The notes under the pieces were generated by a model. It saw only the letters and a list, made by a program, of their open reading frames with translations, did no database searches and was not told where the DNA came from. Both the position numbers and the translations under genes were made by a program. From Methylocystis sp. (GTDB taxonomy: Bacteria > Pseudomonadota > Alphaproteobacteria > Rhizobiales > Beijerinckiaceae), in the NCBI GenBank assembly GCA_024506175.1, contig JAMBEQ010000192.1, positions 1-64,000 on the forward strand: 64,000 nt of DNA. The letters run 5' to 3'. Below, one piece after another: positions 16,746 through 24,670 of this stretch. How positions within the stretch are numbered: the first letter of the stretch is position 1; each line of letters opens with the position of its first letter.

Positions 16746-19294
16746 GCGAGCTTGGATCGCTTGTCGGCTGGCGCCGGGTCGCTGGAATGCGAAAAATACC
16801 GTTCAGAAATTGCGTTGGCTAGCGCCGCCAGCCTCTGCTCGATGACCAGCACGCGCCCGGAGTCGAGGCGGCGCGCGTCTTCCGCCTCGAGATCGCCGTG
16901 CAACGATACGGCGAGGCGCCGTTGCGGCTCCATCATCCCATCGTCGACGAGCACAGGGAGCGACGCCAGATGCTCGTCTGTTCGCAGAACTTGAAAAGCA
17001 ACTGAACGTGGGTTGAACGGATCGAGCAGGGTTATATCGAGCGTCGGCGCCAGCGCCGCCCCGGCGAGATAGCGCGAGCGATAGGTAACCTGCGAATCAA
17101 CCAGCTCCAGCAGTGCGTCGAGAGTTTCGATCGTCGGATCATTGTCGGCAAATTGCCGCGCGAAGCAGCAGGCGTCGATGGCGCGCTCGACGCGCTTGCC
17201 GAGATCGACGAAGGTCCAACCCGAGACGCGGTTGAAATTCTCGTCCATGAGGCCAGAGAGCGCCGCCAGCGTATGCAGGGCGCATTCCGATAGCTCCAAA
17301 ATTTCGGGCTCCAGTGGCGGAACAGCGGCCGCGTTTTCGAGCCGCGCCTCCAGCCGCACGAGCAATTGCCACATATCTGGCGAGAGACGCTCACGAACGA
17401 TCGAGGCCGCGCGCTTGGCCTGCCCGACGATGGCGCGCGCAGAGCCATAGAAGTTGGGATTGCTCGCGGCGGTATGCGCGATCGCGGCGCTGGGATACGG
17501 CGCAGCGAAGGGCGCGGCCGCGCCCCACTGGAAAAGCAGTCGCTCGCAGCGCTCGATCGGCTGGCGGCCTTGTATCGAATTGCCCTGCGTCTCGGTCATG
17601 CGGTTGCAGAGGCAGCGCACGACGCGGAGCGTCGCTTCGGCACGCTCCAGATAGCGGCCCATCCAGAAAAGGTTGTCTGCCGCCCGGCTCGGCAGATGGC
17701 CCGGCACGCGCACGACCCGCACGTCGTTGCTTGGCGGCAGCAGCGTCGCCTGAACGCTTGCGGTTTCTTCGCCGATGACCCACACATCCGCCGTCTGCGC
17801 GCCGGCGCCCATGGAAATGGCGCGCGCGTCGCGATGGTCGGCGATGCGGCAGAAGCCGCCGGGCATGACCTTCCAGCCCTCGGGCGTCGCGGCGGCGAAG
17901 ATGCGGAGCGAGAAGGGCCGCGGCGTCAATGCGCCGCCATCCCAGACCGGCGTGGTCGAGAGCTGCACCACCTCCTGTCCGACGTAGTCCATCCCGCGCG
18001 CGCAAATGGCGGCGGCGAGGCGCTCCTTTTGCGCCGCGTCGAGCTCGGCGCCGACGGCGGCCGAGGCGCCCGGCAACCCCTCCGCCTTGTCGCCGAAAGC
18101 GGGCGCGATGGCGCGGCTGTCGAAGGCGCGCAGGATCTCGGCGCGCTCCGCCTCCTGCCCGCACCACCAGGTGGCGACATTGGGGAGCCGCAGGCGTTCG
18201 CCCATCAGCCGTTCCGCAAGGCCTGGCAGGAAGCTCATCAGCGCGCGCGACTCGACCACCCCAGCGCCCGGCATATTCGCCATGGCGACGGAGCCGCGTC
18301 TTATCGCGTCGAAAATGCCCGGCGAGCCGAGCCGCGACGCGGCGTTCGCCTCCAGCGGATCGAGCCAGTCGGCGTCAACGCGTCGCCAGACCACATCGAC
18401 GCGCTTCAGCCCCGCGACCGTCCGGACATGCAGCTTCCCTTCGCTCGTCGCGAGGTCCTCCCCCTCGACGAGGAGAAAGCCGAGATAGCGCGCAAGATAG
18501 ACCTGCTCCGTATAGGTCTCGCTCCAGGGCCCCGGCGTCAGCAGGCAGAAGCGGGGGTCGGCGCGCGGAGCAGCCGCCGCGAGCCCCGCGCGGAAATCGC
18601 GAAAAAAGCCCGCGAGCCGGCGCACCATCATCTCGCGGTAGAGGCTCGGGAAAGCGCGCGCGAGGATGAGCCGGCTTTCGATTGCGTAGCCTGCGCCCGA
18701 AGGCGCCTGGGCGCGATCGCCCAGGACCCACCACCTGCCGTCAGGGCCGCGGCCGATATCCACGGCGTAGAAGCGCAGCCATCGCCCGCCGACGGGCTTG
18801 ACCCCGCACATGGGGCGCACGAACTCGGGCGAGCCGGCAACCACCGCTGCCGGCAGCGCGCCCTCTGAGACCAAGCGGGCCTCGCCATAGATGTCGTGGA
18901 GAATGCGGTCGAACAGTTCGGCGCGCTGCGCGACGCCGGCCGCGATTTCCGACCACTCGCTTTCCGTCAACAGCAGCGGCAGGCGGCTCAGGGGCCAGGG
19001 CCGCTCGCGCGCCTCGCCCCGAACGCGATAGGTCACGCCCATATCGCTGATCCGCCGCGCGGAGGCGGCGAAGCGATTCTCGACGCCCCGCTGCCCGAGG
19101 CCCGCCAGCGTCTCGAGCAGGGTCGTCCAATGCGGGCGCGGCCGCCCGTCCCGGCCGATCAGCTCATCGGGAACGCCGGGTATCGGTTTGTAATCGGCGA
19201 CCCAGGCGGCGAGCCGACCGGCCTCGTCGCAGGGCGTCGCTTTGGCCTGCCCCGCCGTCGCGTCGAACTCAACAGCCAAGCCGCCTCCACACAT
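16742..19294 (-). CDS. Circularly permuted ATP-grasp / alpha-E domain fusion
   Basis: An 850-residue protein joining a circularly permuted ATP-grasp domain (about 60-480; AVDIGRGPDGRWWVLGDRAQAPSGAGYA, EGEDLATSEGKLHVRTVAGLKRVDVVWRR) and an alpha-helical alpha-E domain (about 515-830; ADNLFWMGRYLERAEATLRVVRCL). In many bacteria these are two genes. Together with a transglutaminase they form a predicted peptide-ligation and processing system. It is the first intact gene of the operon. Its 5' end overlaps the tail of a decayed DUF2126 gene. Confidence 0.92.
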   Translation of the reverse strand: MCGGGLAVEFDATAGQAKATPCDEAGRLAAWVADYKPIPGVPDELIGRDGRPRPHWTTLLETLAGLGQRGVENRFAASARRISDMGVTYRVRGEARERPWPLSRLPLLLTESEWSEIAAGVAQRAELFDRILHDIYGEARLVSEGALPAAVVAGSPEFVRPMCGVKPVGGRWLRFYAVDIGRGPDGRWWVLGDRAQAPSGAGYAIESRLILARAFPSLYREMMVRRLAGFFRDFRAGLAAAAPRADPRFCLLTPGPWSETYTEQVYLARYLGFLLVEGEDLATSEGKLHVRTVAGLKRVDVVWRRVDADWLDPLEANAASRLGSPGIFDAIRRGSVAMANMPGAGVVESRALMSFLPGLAERLMGERLRLPNVATWWCGQEAERAEILRAFDSRAIAPAFGDKAEGLPGASAAVGAELDAAQKERLAAAICARGMDYVGQEVVQLSTTPVWDGGALTPRPFSLRIFAAATPEGWKVMPGGFCRIADHRDARAISMGAGAQTADVWVIGEETASVQATLLPPSNDVRVVRVPGHLPSRAADNLFWMGRYLERAEATLRVVRCLCNRMTETQGNSIQGRQPIERCERLLFQWGAAAPFAAPYPSAAIAHTAASNPNFYGSARAIVGQAKRAASIVRERLSPDMWQLLVRLEARLENAAAVPPLEPEILELSECALHTLAALSGLMDENFNRVSGWTFVDLGKRVERAIDACCFARQFADNDPTIETLDALLELVDSQVTYRSRYLAGAALAPTLDITLLDPFNPRSVAFQVLRTDEHLASLPVLVDDGMMEPQRRLAVSLHGDLEAEDARRLDSGRVLVIEQRLAALANAISERYFSHSSDPAPADKRSKLA

Positions 19295-19715
19295 CCAGAG
19301 TCAAGGGGAATTCGCCCGCAGGCTCCTCGCGCGGCGGCCAGACGCGGCCGGGCGTATGGCAGTGGTCCTGAAAGCGCGCGAGGCGCTGTGATTCAGCCGG
19401 CTGCCCGATCCAATGCGAGGGCGCGCGGCGCCCATTGCAGGCGACGACATGGCGGTTCGGCGCGAAACTCCTCGCCCTCACTTCGAGATCCCCTCCTGCA
19501 GCTCGCGCCAAAACCAAGCGACGAGCGCGCGCAGCAGCAACTGTTGCGACGCAAGACTCATGCGCGCGTCCGGCGGCGTCTCGCAAGCGCGGAACTCGAC
19601 GAGGCCGAGCCGCCCTGTGGGGCCGTCCGGCGAGTGGAGCTTGTCGATGCAGACTTCCGAACGATGCGTGGCGCCCGACACGTCGACGAGTAAATTGCCC
19701 GCAGCAGCGAATTAG
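19269..19715 (-). pseudogene. Remnant of a DUF2126 gene (C-terminal fragment, frameshifted)
   Basis: One frame reads [21 protein letters not shown]...[21 protein letters not shown] and stops at 19478; a different frame then reads ARSFAPNRHVVACNGRR...RLARFQDHCHTPGR...PREEPAGEFPLTLDVWR to 19269. Both are, from memory, recognisable pieces of the C-terminus of the roughly 1100-residue DUF2126 proteins that accompany transglutaminase and ATP-grasp genes. An in-frame stop near 19710, the frameshift and missing internal sequence show the gene is dead. Its position upstream of the intact ATP-grasp gene is where an active DUF2126 gene is often found. Confidence 0.75.
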
Positions 19716-19871
19716 CGGGAGCGCGGTCGAGCAAGTCAATCGGATGGAGGTGAATGAAATGATTTTGCAGGCAATTCCCGCAGTGTGATCGGGGGATGAG
19801 CAGAAGCTGCATAAGATGGGGGCGGCGCCTCGGCGGCCGTCACGACGCGCGCGCGTCTCCCCCATCGCCAT

Positions 19872-20297
19872 TCAAGCGTTCGACCGTTGGTTATCGATGT
19901 CGCGTAACCGCGCGCGGATGGTTCTCCAATTGGGCGGCGGCAGCGCGCATTCTTTGCAACGGCGCGCGATCTCCTGAACAAGCGCGCTGAACCGGGGACG
20001 CTCGGGCGCAGCGATGAAGCGGCCCAATGCTTCCTCGATGATCCGTTCGCGCTTGGGATCGAGGCCACGGGTCCCCTTCGGCCTTCCGACCGATCGAGAA
20101 GATGAGGTGATGGCGCCACAACTGCGAAACGATCTTACCATTCGATAAGCAGTCGCGCGTGAGACGCCTAGGCCCTGTTTAAGCTCATCGATCAGCGTCT
20201 TCGTCGGGGCGCCCTGCGCGGCCGCCAATAGGCGACGCATTGCGTCTTCCCGCTTGCTTAGCAGATCGCCGCCTTTGTGCTCCTCTCTATTATCCAT
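19872..20297 (-). pseudogene. Truncated TniA/Mu-type transposase (N-terminal HTH region only)
   Basis: The minus-strand ORF (track ORF extends to 20534; the likely start is MDNREEHK at 20297) contains a helix-turn-helix (LIDELKQGLGVSRATAYRMVRSF), then GRPKGTRGLDPKRERIIEEAL and PRFSALVQEIARRCKECALPPPNWRTIRARL. This order is typical of the DNA-binding N-terminus of TniA/TnsB/Mu-like DDE transposases. The stop comes where the catalytic domain should begin, so no active transposase is encoded here. A retained stand-alone DNA-binding protein is possible but less likely. Confidence 0.65.
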
Positions 20298-20703
20298 GAC
20301 ACCGTCTTTATTTTTGTTCTTCTTAATAGTGGCCGGGATGTTCTCGGGCAACCAAGATGCGCTTTGGCGCTCCACACCTAGCGCCTCGCCGCCAGCTTGG
20401 CGATCGCCGACATCACGACACGCCTGTTTTTTCTCACAAATACAACGGTGGGGGAACTTTTGATTTTTTGCCCAGAATGGGCCGACGCTGTGACTTTGTC
20501 TCACTCCACGCACGAGGGTCACGAGCACACTCACCTAGATGTTTCAATAAGTTCGAGGCCAAAAAACGCGCGTCGAAAGTTGAAAAAAACGCATTTTGTG
20601 CAGTGAGACAATTCAATACATTTACTGCTTCAAAGTGTCGCATAGGACTCATCCCCCCGTCGAAATCTGCCCCCCAGTGGACCGATTGGCGACAGGCGGG
20701 CGG
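20298..20703. other. AT-richer spacer with an inverted AGTGAGACAA motif
   Basis: No gene is supported here. AGTGAGACAA occurs on the minus strand at 20496-20505 and on the plus strand at 20602-20611, with poly-A/T tracts nearby. Repeated short motifs of this sort can be transposase-binding sites at the ends of TniA-type elements, which would fit the transposase fragment next door. Speculative. Confidence 0.3.
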
Positions 20704-20733
20704 AAAAACGCCCCGGCTCTGGGAGCCGGGGCG
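20704..20733 (-). terminator. Rho-independent terminator of the 37-codon gene
   Basis: On the minus strand CGCCCCGGCT, loop, AGCCGGGGCG form a perfect 10-bp stem followed by TTTTT. It lies about 30 bases past the stop of the small ORF at 20765-20878. No T-run exists on the plus strand, which fixes its direction. Confidence 0.88.
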
Positions 20734-20764
20734 CGAGCAGAAGCAGGCGCTATGAGCCGATGGC

Positions 20765-20878
20765 TCAAAGGTTAAGCGTGCGATTCACTGTCGGTATAAA
20801 GACAGCAAACAGGAAAATGATGAAACCGATCCAGAAACCGACCCACCCTAGTTCGTTCATGGAATGAAACGTCTTCAT
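20765..20878 (-). CDS. 37-residue single-helix membrane peptide divergent from pmoCAB
   Basis: The minus-strand ORF starts at 20878 after AAAGGGAGGGCGCCAAGCA, a strong ribosome binding site. The peptide has a short polar N-terminus (MKTFHSMNELG), one strongly hydrophobic helix (WVGFWIGFIIFLFAVFIPT) and a polar tail VNRTLNL. A TATCAT -10-like box lies at 20908-20913 and a perfect terminator follows, so it looks like its own short transcription unit. Not in the ORF track and no family recognised. Position next to pmoC raises the possibility of a membrane partner of pMMO; this is inference. Confidence 0.62.
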   Translation of the reverse strand: MKTFHSMNELGWVGFWIGFIIFLFAVFIPTVNRTLNL

Positions 20879-21014
20879 TGCTTGGCGCCCTCCCTTTATC
20901 AAGGCGGATGATATACTACACACCGCATAATCAACAGCACGATGGCCAAATCAACTCGCCACGAGTGCGGCAGAAGGTCGCTATGAATCGCGTTATCACA
21001 ATAAAGTGCACTGC

Positions 21015-21026
21015 ATACAATTGTAT
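21015..21026. promoter_or_regulatory. Perfect 12-bp palindrome ATACAATTGTAT, possible operator
   Basis: ATACAATTGTAT is perfectly self-complementary and lies about 115 bases upstream of the candidate pmo -35 box and about 100 bases from the divergent promoter. It could bind a dimeric regulator; no regulator is known from this sequence. Confidence 0.35.
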
Positions 21027-21139
21027 ACCAGCATCAACTCCGTCTCATATTAAATGCATTGTCTCAGTTTAAAATACATACAAATCACCAATTCAATACA
21101 ATGCGCGAAATTGCCGCAGTTAAGCTACGCATGACGCGA

Positions 21140-21168
21140 TTGACGTAACTATTGATTCCCGTGATAGC
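21140..21168 (+). promoter_or_regulatory. Candidate sigma-70 promoter of pmoCAB
   Basis: TTGACG (five of six to TTGACA), 17-base spacer, GATAGC (three of six to TATAAT). Predicted transcription start near 21175. A sigma-70-type start well upstream of pmoC has been described in type II methanotrophs, which fits. Confidence 0.45.
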
Positions 21169-21343
21169 CTAGTCCTCGGTCAGGAATGCTTCTATACCGA
21201 GCACACAATCTCGGACCGATGAGAGCCTATGCCTGATACACAAGCTGGGAGCGTAATCTGTAGGCGTTCGACTGAATACAAGCGGTTGGCGCTGATCAGA
21301 TAGACAATCCTGGCGTCAAGACAGGAAATACTGGAGGAGAGGA

Positions 21344-22117
21344 ATGTCTCTGACGACAGAAAAAGCAGGGGTTTCGGCGAAAGAGTCCGCAGGCTCGATC
21401 GTCAACTACCGCCCTGCTTATCTCGCCATGGCGGCGCTAGGAACATTTTACGTCGGAATACGCATCTATGAGCAGTATTTCGGATGGAAGGCAGGGCTTG
21501 ATTCTTTTGCCCCTGAATTCCAGACCTATTGGCTCAACATCATGTGGACCGAGCTGCCGCTCGAATTCCTCGCTTTCTGCGCGATCGGCGGCTATCTCTG
21601 GAAGACGCGCGACCGCAACATCGACGCTGTCACGCCGCGCGAGGAAATGCGCCGCCTGATCACCTTGATCGGCTGGCTCCTCGTCTACGCCTTCACGGTC
21701 TATTGGGGCGCGAGCTACTTCACCGAGCAGGACGGCACCTGGCATCAGACCGTCATTCGCGACACGGACTTCACGCCGTCGCACATCCTGGAGTTCTATC
21801 TCAGCTACCCGATCTACATCATCGCGGGCTGGGGGGCCTTCATGTATGGCCGCACGCGCATTCCGCAATTCGCGAACCGCATATCGCTGGCGTTCCTCAT
21901 GTTCTTCGCCGGCCCCTTCATGATCTTCCCGAACGTTGGCCTGAATGAATGGGGCCACACCTTCTGGTTCATGGAAGAGCTGTTCACGGCGCCGCTTCAT
22001 TGGGGCTTCGTGTTCTTCGGCTGGTTCGGCCTCGCAATGTTCGGCACCGTGCTGCAGATCCTCGGCCGCGTGATCGAGCTCAGCAAAGAGTTCGAAAAGG
22101 ACGTGCTCGCGATCTGA
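21344..22117 (+). CDS. pmoC: Particulate methane monooxygenase subunit C
   Basis: Integral membrane subunit of pMMO (257 residues), in the intracytoplasmic membranes. Ligands of the CuC site are present as Asp130 and His134 (DGTWH) and His147 (PSH), and those of the CuD site as Asn201, His205 (NEWGH) and His219 (PLH), matching the published Methylococcus positions D156/H160/H173 and N227/H231/H245. The start ATG follows GGAGGAGAGGA. First gene of pmoCAB; 221 bases with a stem-loop separate it from pmoA. AmoC of nitrifiers is the alternative, excluded by the PmoA/PmoB sequences and alphaproteobacterial context. Confidence 0.97.
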   Translation: MSLTTEKAGVSAKESAGSIVNYRPAYLAMAALGTFYVGIRIYEQYFGWKAGLDSFAPEFQTYWLNIMWTELPLEFLAFCAIGGYLWKTRDRNIDAVTPREEMRRLITLIGWLLVYAFTVYWGASYFTEQDGTWHQTVIRDTDFTPSHILEFYLSYPIYIIAGWGAFMYGRTRIPQFANRISLAFLMFFAGPFMIFPNVGLNEWGHTFWFMEELFTAPLHWGFVFFGWFGLAMFGTVLQILGRVIELSKEFEKDVLAI

Positions 22118-22177
22118 CGCGAGAGGCGCTCTCGGCTGCGCGCGCATCGCTCCCAGGGCGCGCGCGAGACCGAAGAA

Positions 22178-22228
22178 GAAGCGGCCGCTTTCGACAGGTT
22201 TCCCTCTGGTGTCGCGAGCGGCCGCTTC
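22178..22228 (+). promoter_or_regulatory. Stem-loop between pmoC and pmoA
   Basis: GAAGCGGCCGCT and AGCGGCCGCTTC pair perfectly (12 bp), continued after a small mismatch by CGACA/TGTCG. No T-run follows, so it is not a classical terminator. Probable mRNA processing or 3'-end protecting element that could give pmoC a separate stability from pmoAB. Confidence 0.7.
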
Positions 22229-22338
22229 GGCCGACCGCCCCGGCTCTTGCGCCCACGAAACGAAACGCAGGAATGCCCGGAAAAAACAGCCAACCCGGCG
22301 ACGCCGCCGGGAAGAAAACAATCAAGGAGAGCTAAGAA

Positions 22339-23109
22339 ATGTCCTTATCGAATGAAACGGCGCCGGCGGCAGGCCGGGCCTGGGCATCGAAGGAAGAATT
22401 CATCGGGTGCGTCAAGCTGACCGACTGGATCCTCCTTCTCATCCTTTTCCTGGTGCTGCTCGGCTCATTCCACATTCACTACATGCTGCTTGCCGGCGAC
22501 TGGGACTTCTGGATCGACTTCAAGGATCGCCGCATGTGGCCGACCGTGGCGCCGATCGTCGCCATGTGCTTCGCCGCCGCCGCGCAGTCCTTCTTCTGGC
22601 AGAAGTTCCGCCTGCCCTTCGGCGCGACGGTCGCCTGCTTCGCGCTGCTCGTCGGCGAATGGATCAACCGCTACGACAACTTCTGGGGTTGGACCTTCTT
22701 CCCGATCAACCTGGTCTTCCCGTCTGCGCTGATCCCGATGGGCTTCTGGCTCGATGTGGTTCTTCTGCTCTCGGGAAGCTGGATCGTCACGGCGGTGCTC
22801 GGCGGAATGGGCTGGGGCCTGCTGTTCTATCCCAGCAACTGGCCCGTGCTGGCGCAGTTCCACCAGGCCACTGAGGTCGACGGCGTCCTGCTGACGCTCG
22901 CGGATCTCATCGGCTTCAACTACGTCCGCACCGGCACGCCCGAATATATCCGCATGATCGAGCGCGGCACGCTGCGCACCTTCGGCAAGGACGTTGTTCC
23001 GGTCGCGGCCTTCTTCTCGGGCTTCGTCTCCATGCTCGTCTACTTCCTCTGGTGGAAGGTCGGCGGCTGGTTCTCGACCGTGAAATATCTCGAAAACGAC
23101 GACGTCTAA
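22339..23109 (+). CDS. pmoA: Particulate methane monooxygenase subunit A
   Basis: Membrane subunit of pMMO, 256 residues, about seven transmembrane helices, and the usual phylogenetic marker of methanotrophs. Diagnostic stretches: GDWDFWIDFKDRRMWPTV, RLPFGATV, GEWINRYDNFWGWTFFPIN, GWGLLFYPSNWPVLAQFHQ, RTFGKDVVPVAAFFSGFVS. The start ATG follows AAGGAGAGCTAAGAA. Compared from memory with canonical type II PmoA1, many positions differ (for example NFWGWTFFPINLVFP and EVDGVLLTLADLIGFNYVRTGTPEY), which hints at a divergent or second isozyme lineage. Confidence 0.97.
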   Translation: MSLSNETAPAAGRAWASKEEFIGCVKLTDWILLLILFLVLLGSFHIHYMLLAGDWDFWIDFKDRRMWPTVAPIVAMCFAAAAQSFFWQKFRLPFGATVACFALLVGEWINRYDNFWGWTFFPINLVFPSALIPMGFWLDVVLLLSGSWIVTAVLGGMGWGLLFYPSNWPVLAQFHQATEVDGVLLTLADLIGFNYVRTGTPEYIRMIERGTLRTFGKDVVPVAAFFSGFVSMLVYFLWWKVGGWFSTVKYLENDDV

Positions 23110-23172
23110 TCCGAACGATTGAACAATGCCGGGGCGTTCAGGCCCCGGCGTAGAAGACGACAAGGGAGTCGA

Positions 23173-24465
23173 ATGAAAATGACACAATCATTCTTCCAGA
23201 AGCTGGCGAGAGCAGCGTCGGGCCGAGCAGGACGCCTGCTCTCCGTTGGCGCGGCCGCAGTCGTCGCCGCCACGACGTTTGCCGCCACGCCGGCCGCCGC
23301 GCATGGCGAGCGCTCGCAGCAGGCGTTCCTGCGCATGCGCACGCTCAATTGGTACGACGTGAAGTGGTCGAAGACGACGCTGAACGTCAATGAAGAGATG
23401 GAGCTCACCGGCAAGGTTCACGTCTTCTCGGGCTGGCCGCAAGCGGTTGCAAAGCCGGAGGAAGCCTTCCTGAACGTCGGCGAACCCGGTCCGGTTCTGA
23501 TCCGTAAGAGCGCTTTCGTCGGTGACTCGCCGGTGCCGCGCACCTTCTCTTTGGATATCGGCCACGACTACGACTACAAGATCGTGCTGAAGGCGCGCCG
23601 CCCAGGCCGCTACCACGTCCACGTCCAGATCAACGTCAAGGACGGCGGTCCGATCGTCGGTCCGGGGCAATGGGTCGAGATCAAGGGCGACATGAAGGAT
23701 TTCACCAATCCTGTCACGCTGCTCGACGGCTCGACGATCGATCTGGAAAGCTACGGCATCAACTGGACCTATGGCTACCATTTCCTCTGGATGGCGGCGG
23801 CTCTTGTCTGGATCCTTTACTGGTTCCTGCAGAAGGGCATCATCGTCCGCGGATGGCAGGTCGCCGCCGGCAAGAAGCACGAGATGATCTCGGCGGGCGA
23901 CAAGCGCTTCGGCGGTATCTGGCTCGCCAGCTCGATGCTTGCTCTGCTGTTCTTCTATGCGAACGCCAATCGTGAATTCCCGCGCACCCTGCCGATGCAG
24001 GCTGGCTTGCTGACCGGCATTTCCTTCATCGACAACGGCAAGCAGACGGTCACGGCGAGCTTCGGCGGCGGCTCCTACAAGGTGCCGGGTCGCGAGTTGA
24101 GCGTTAACCTTCGCATCACGAACAATGGCCAGGAGCCCCTGCGCGTGGGCGAATTCACGACGGCCGGCCTGCGCTTCCTCAACCCCGACGTCTTCACCTC
24201 GCGGCCCGACTTCCCGGATTATCTCCTGGCGGATCGCGGTCTCTCGGTGAACGATCCGACGCCGATCGCGCCGGGCGAGACCAGGAATCTCGTCATCACG
24301 GTGCAGGATGCGCGCTTCGACGTCGAGCGTCTGTCCGACCTCGCCTACGACACCGACAGCCAGTTCGGCGGCCTGCTCTTCCTCTTCAGCCCGTCGGGCA
24401 AGCGGGAACAGGTGGAGATCGGCGGCCCGGTCATCCCGAAATTCCAGCTCGGCGCTACGCTCTGA
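23173..24465 (+). CDS. pmoB: Particulate methane monooxygenase subunit B
   Basis: Periplasmic copper subunit of pMMO with two cupredoxin domains joined by two transmembrane helices. Starting at ATG 23173 after AGGGAGTCGA it has 430 residues; the signal peptide ends at AAA/HGE, leaving His44 as the new N-terminus. His148 and His150 (GRYHVHVQIN) with His44 form the CuB site (H33/H137/H139 in Methylococcus). Helices lie at about 195-215 and 250-270; the second cupredoxin domain ends RKREQVEIGGPVIP-like. The track ORF is 18 codons too long at its 5' end. A terminator follows. Confidence 0.97.
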   Translation: MKMTQSFFQKLARAASGRAGRLLSVGAAAVVAATTFAATPAAAHGERSQQAFLRMRTLNWYDVKWSKTTLNVNEEMELTGKVHVFSGWPQAVAKPEEAFLNVGEPGPVLIRKSAFVGDSPVPRTFSLDIGHDYDYKIVLKARRPGRYHVHVQINVKDGGPIVGPGQWVEIKGDMKDFTNPVTLLDGSTIDLESYGINWTYGYHFLWMAAALVWILYWFLQKGIIVRGWQVAAGKKHEMISAGDKRFGGIWLASSMLALLFFYANANREFPRTLPMQAGLLTGISFIDNGKQTVTASFGGGSYKVPGRELSVNLRITNNGQEPLRVGEFTTAGLRFLNPDVFTSRPDFPDYLLADRGLSVNDPTPIAPGETRNLVITVQDARFDVERLSDLAYDTDSQFGGLLFLFSPSGKREQVEIGGPVIPKFQLGATL

Positions 24466-24524
24466 GCTCGAAAGGACTTCACGCGGGTTCTCTTCCTCTT
24501 CTCCGCGTGTTGGTGTGAGAACTT

Positions 24525-24556
24525 GCCCGCCGGGTTCGGCCTGGCGGGCATTTTTT
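24525..24556 (+). terminator. Rho-independent terminator of pmoCAB
   Basis: GCCCGCC, 11-base loop, GGCGGGC, then ATTTTTT, about 60 bases past the pmoB stop. Confidence 0.9.
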
Positions 24557-24621
24557 ACGAAGGCAAGACCGCGGTTCGGCGCGCTTTCAGCGACAAGAAA
24601 AAGCGAGAAATCGAAAGAATG

Positions 24622-24670
24622 GAGCGATTCTTTTTCGCAAAAGTCTGTCACCTTCTGCGAAACGCGCTCT
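24622..24670. repeat. Dispersed hairpin repeat, family 'CGCAAAAGTCT', copy 2
   Basis: GAGCG...TTCGCAAAAGTCTGTCACCTTCTGCGAAACGCGCTC shares TCGCAAAAGTCTGTC and the closing GCG(A/G)A...GCGC arms with the copies at 9486 and 41081. It overlaps the stop codon of the histidine kinase gene. Confidence 0.75.

Larger units (their letters stand above)
20879..21343 (+). promoter_or_regulatory. AT-rich divergent regulatory region and leader of pmoCAB
   Basis: About 465 bases between the divergent 37-codon gene and pmoC, clearly richer in A+T than its surroundings and with no supported gene. It contains a 12-bp palindrome (21015-21026), a candidate pmo promoter (21140-21168) and, just after the predicted start, CTCGGT...ACCGAG which could form a small leader hairpin. 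The mRNA leader would be about 170 bases, ending in the strong ribosome binding site GGAGGAGAGGA. Confidence 0.7.

Noticed and set aside
17366-18868. 500-codon plus-strand ORF opposite the ATP-grasp/alpha-E gene
   Set aside because: Antisense shadow with Arg/Ala-rich composition and no ribosome binding site.
20754-20767. GAGCCGATGGCTC mini-hairpin as a terminator
   Set aside because: Only five base pairs with no T-run; the perfect stem at 20709-20733 is the better terminator for the 37-codon gene.
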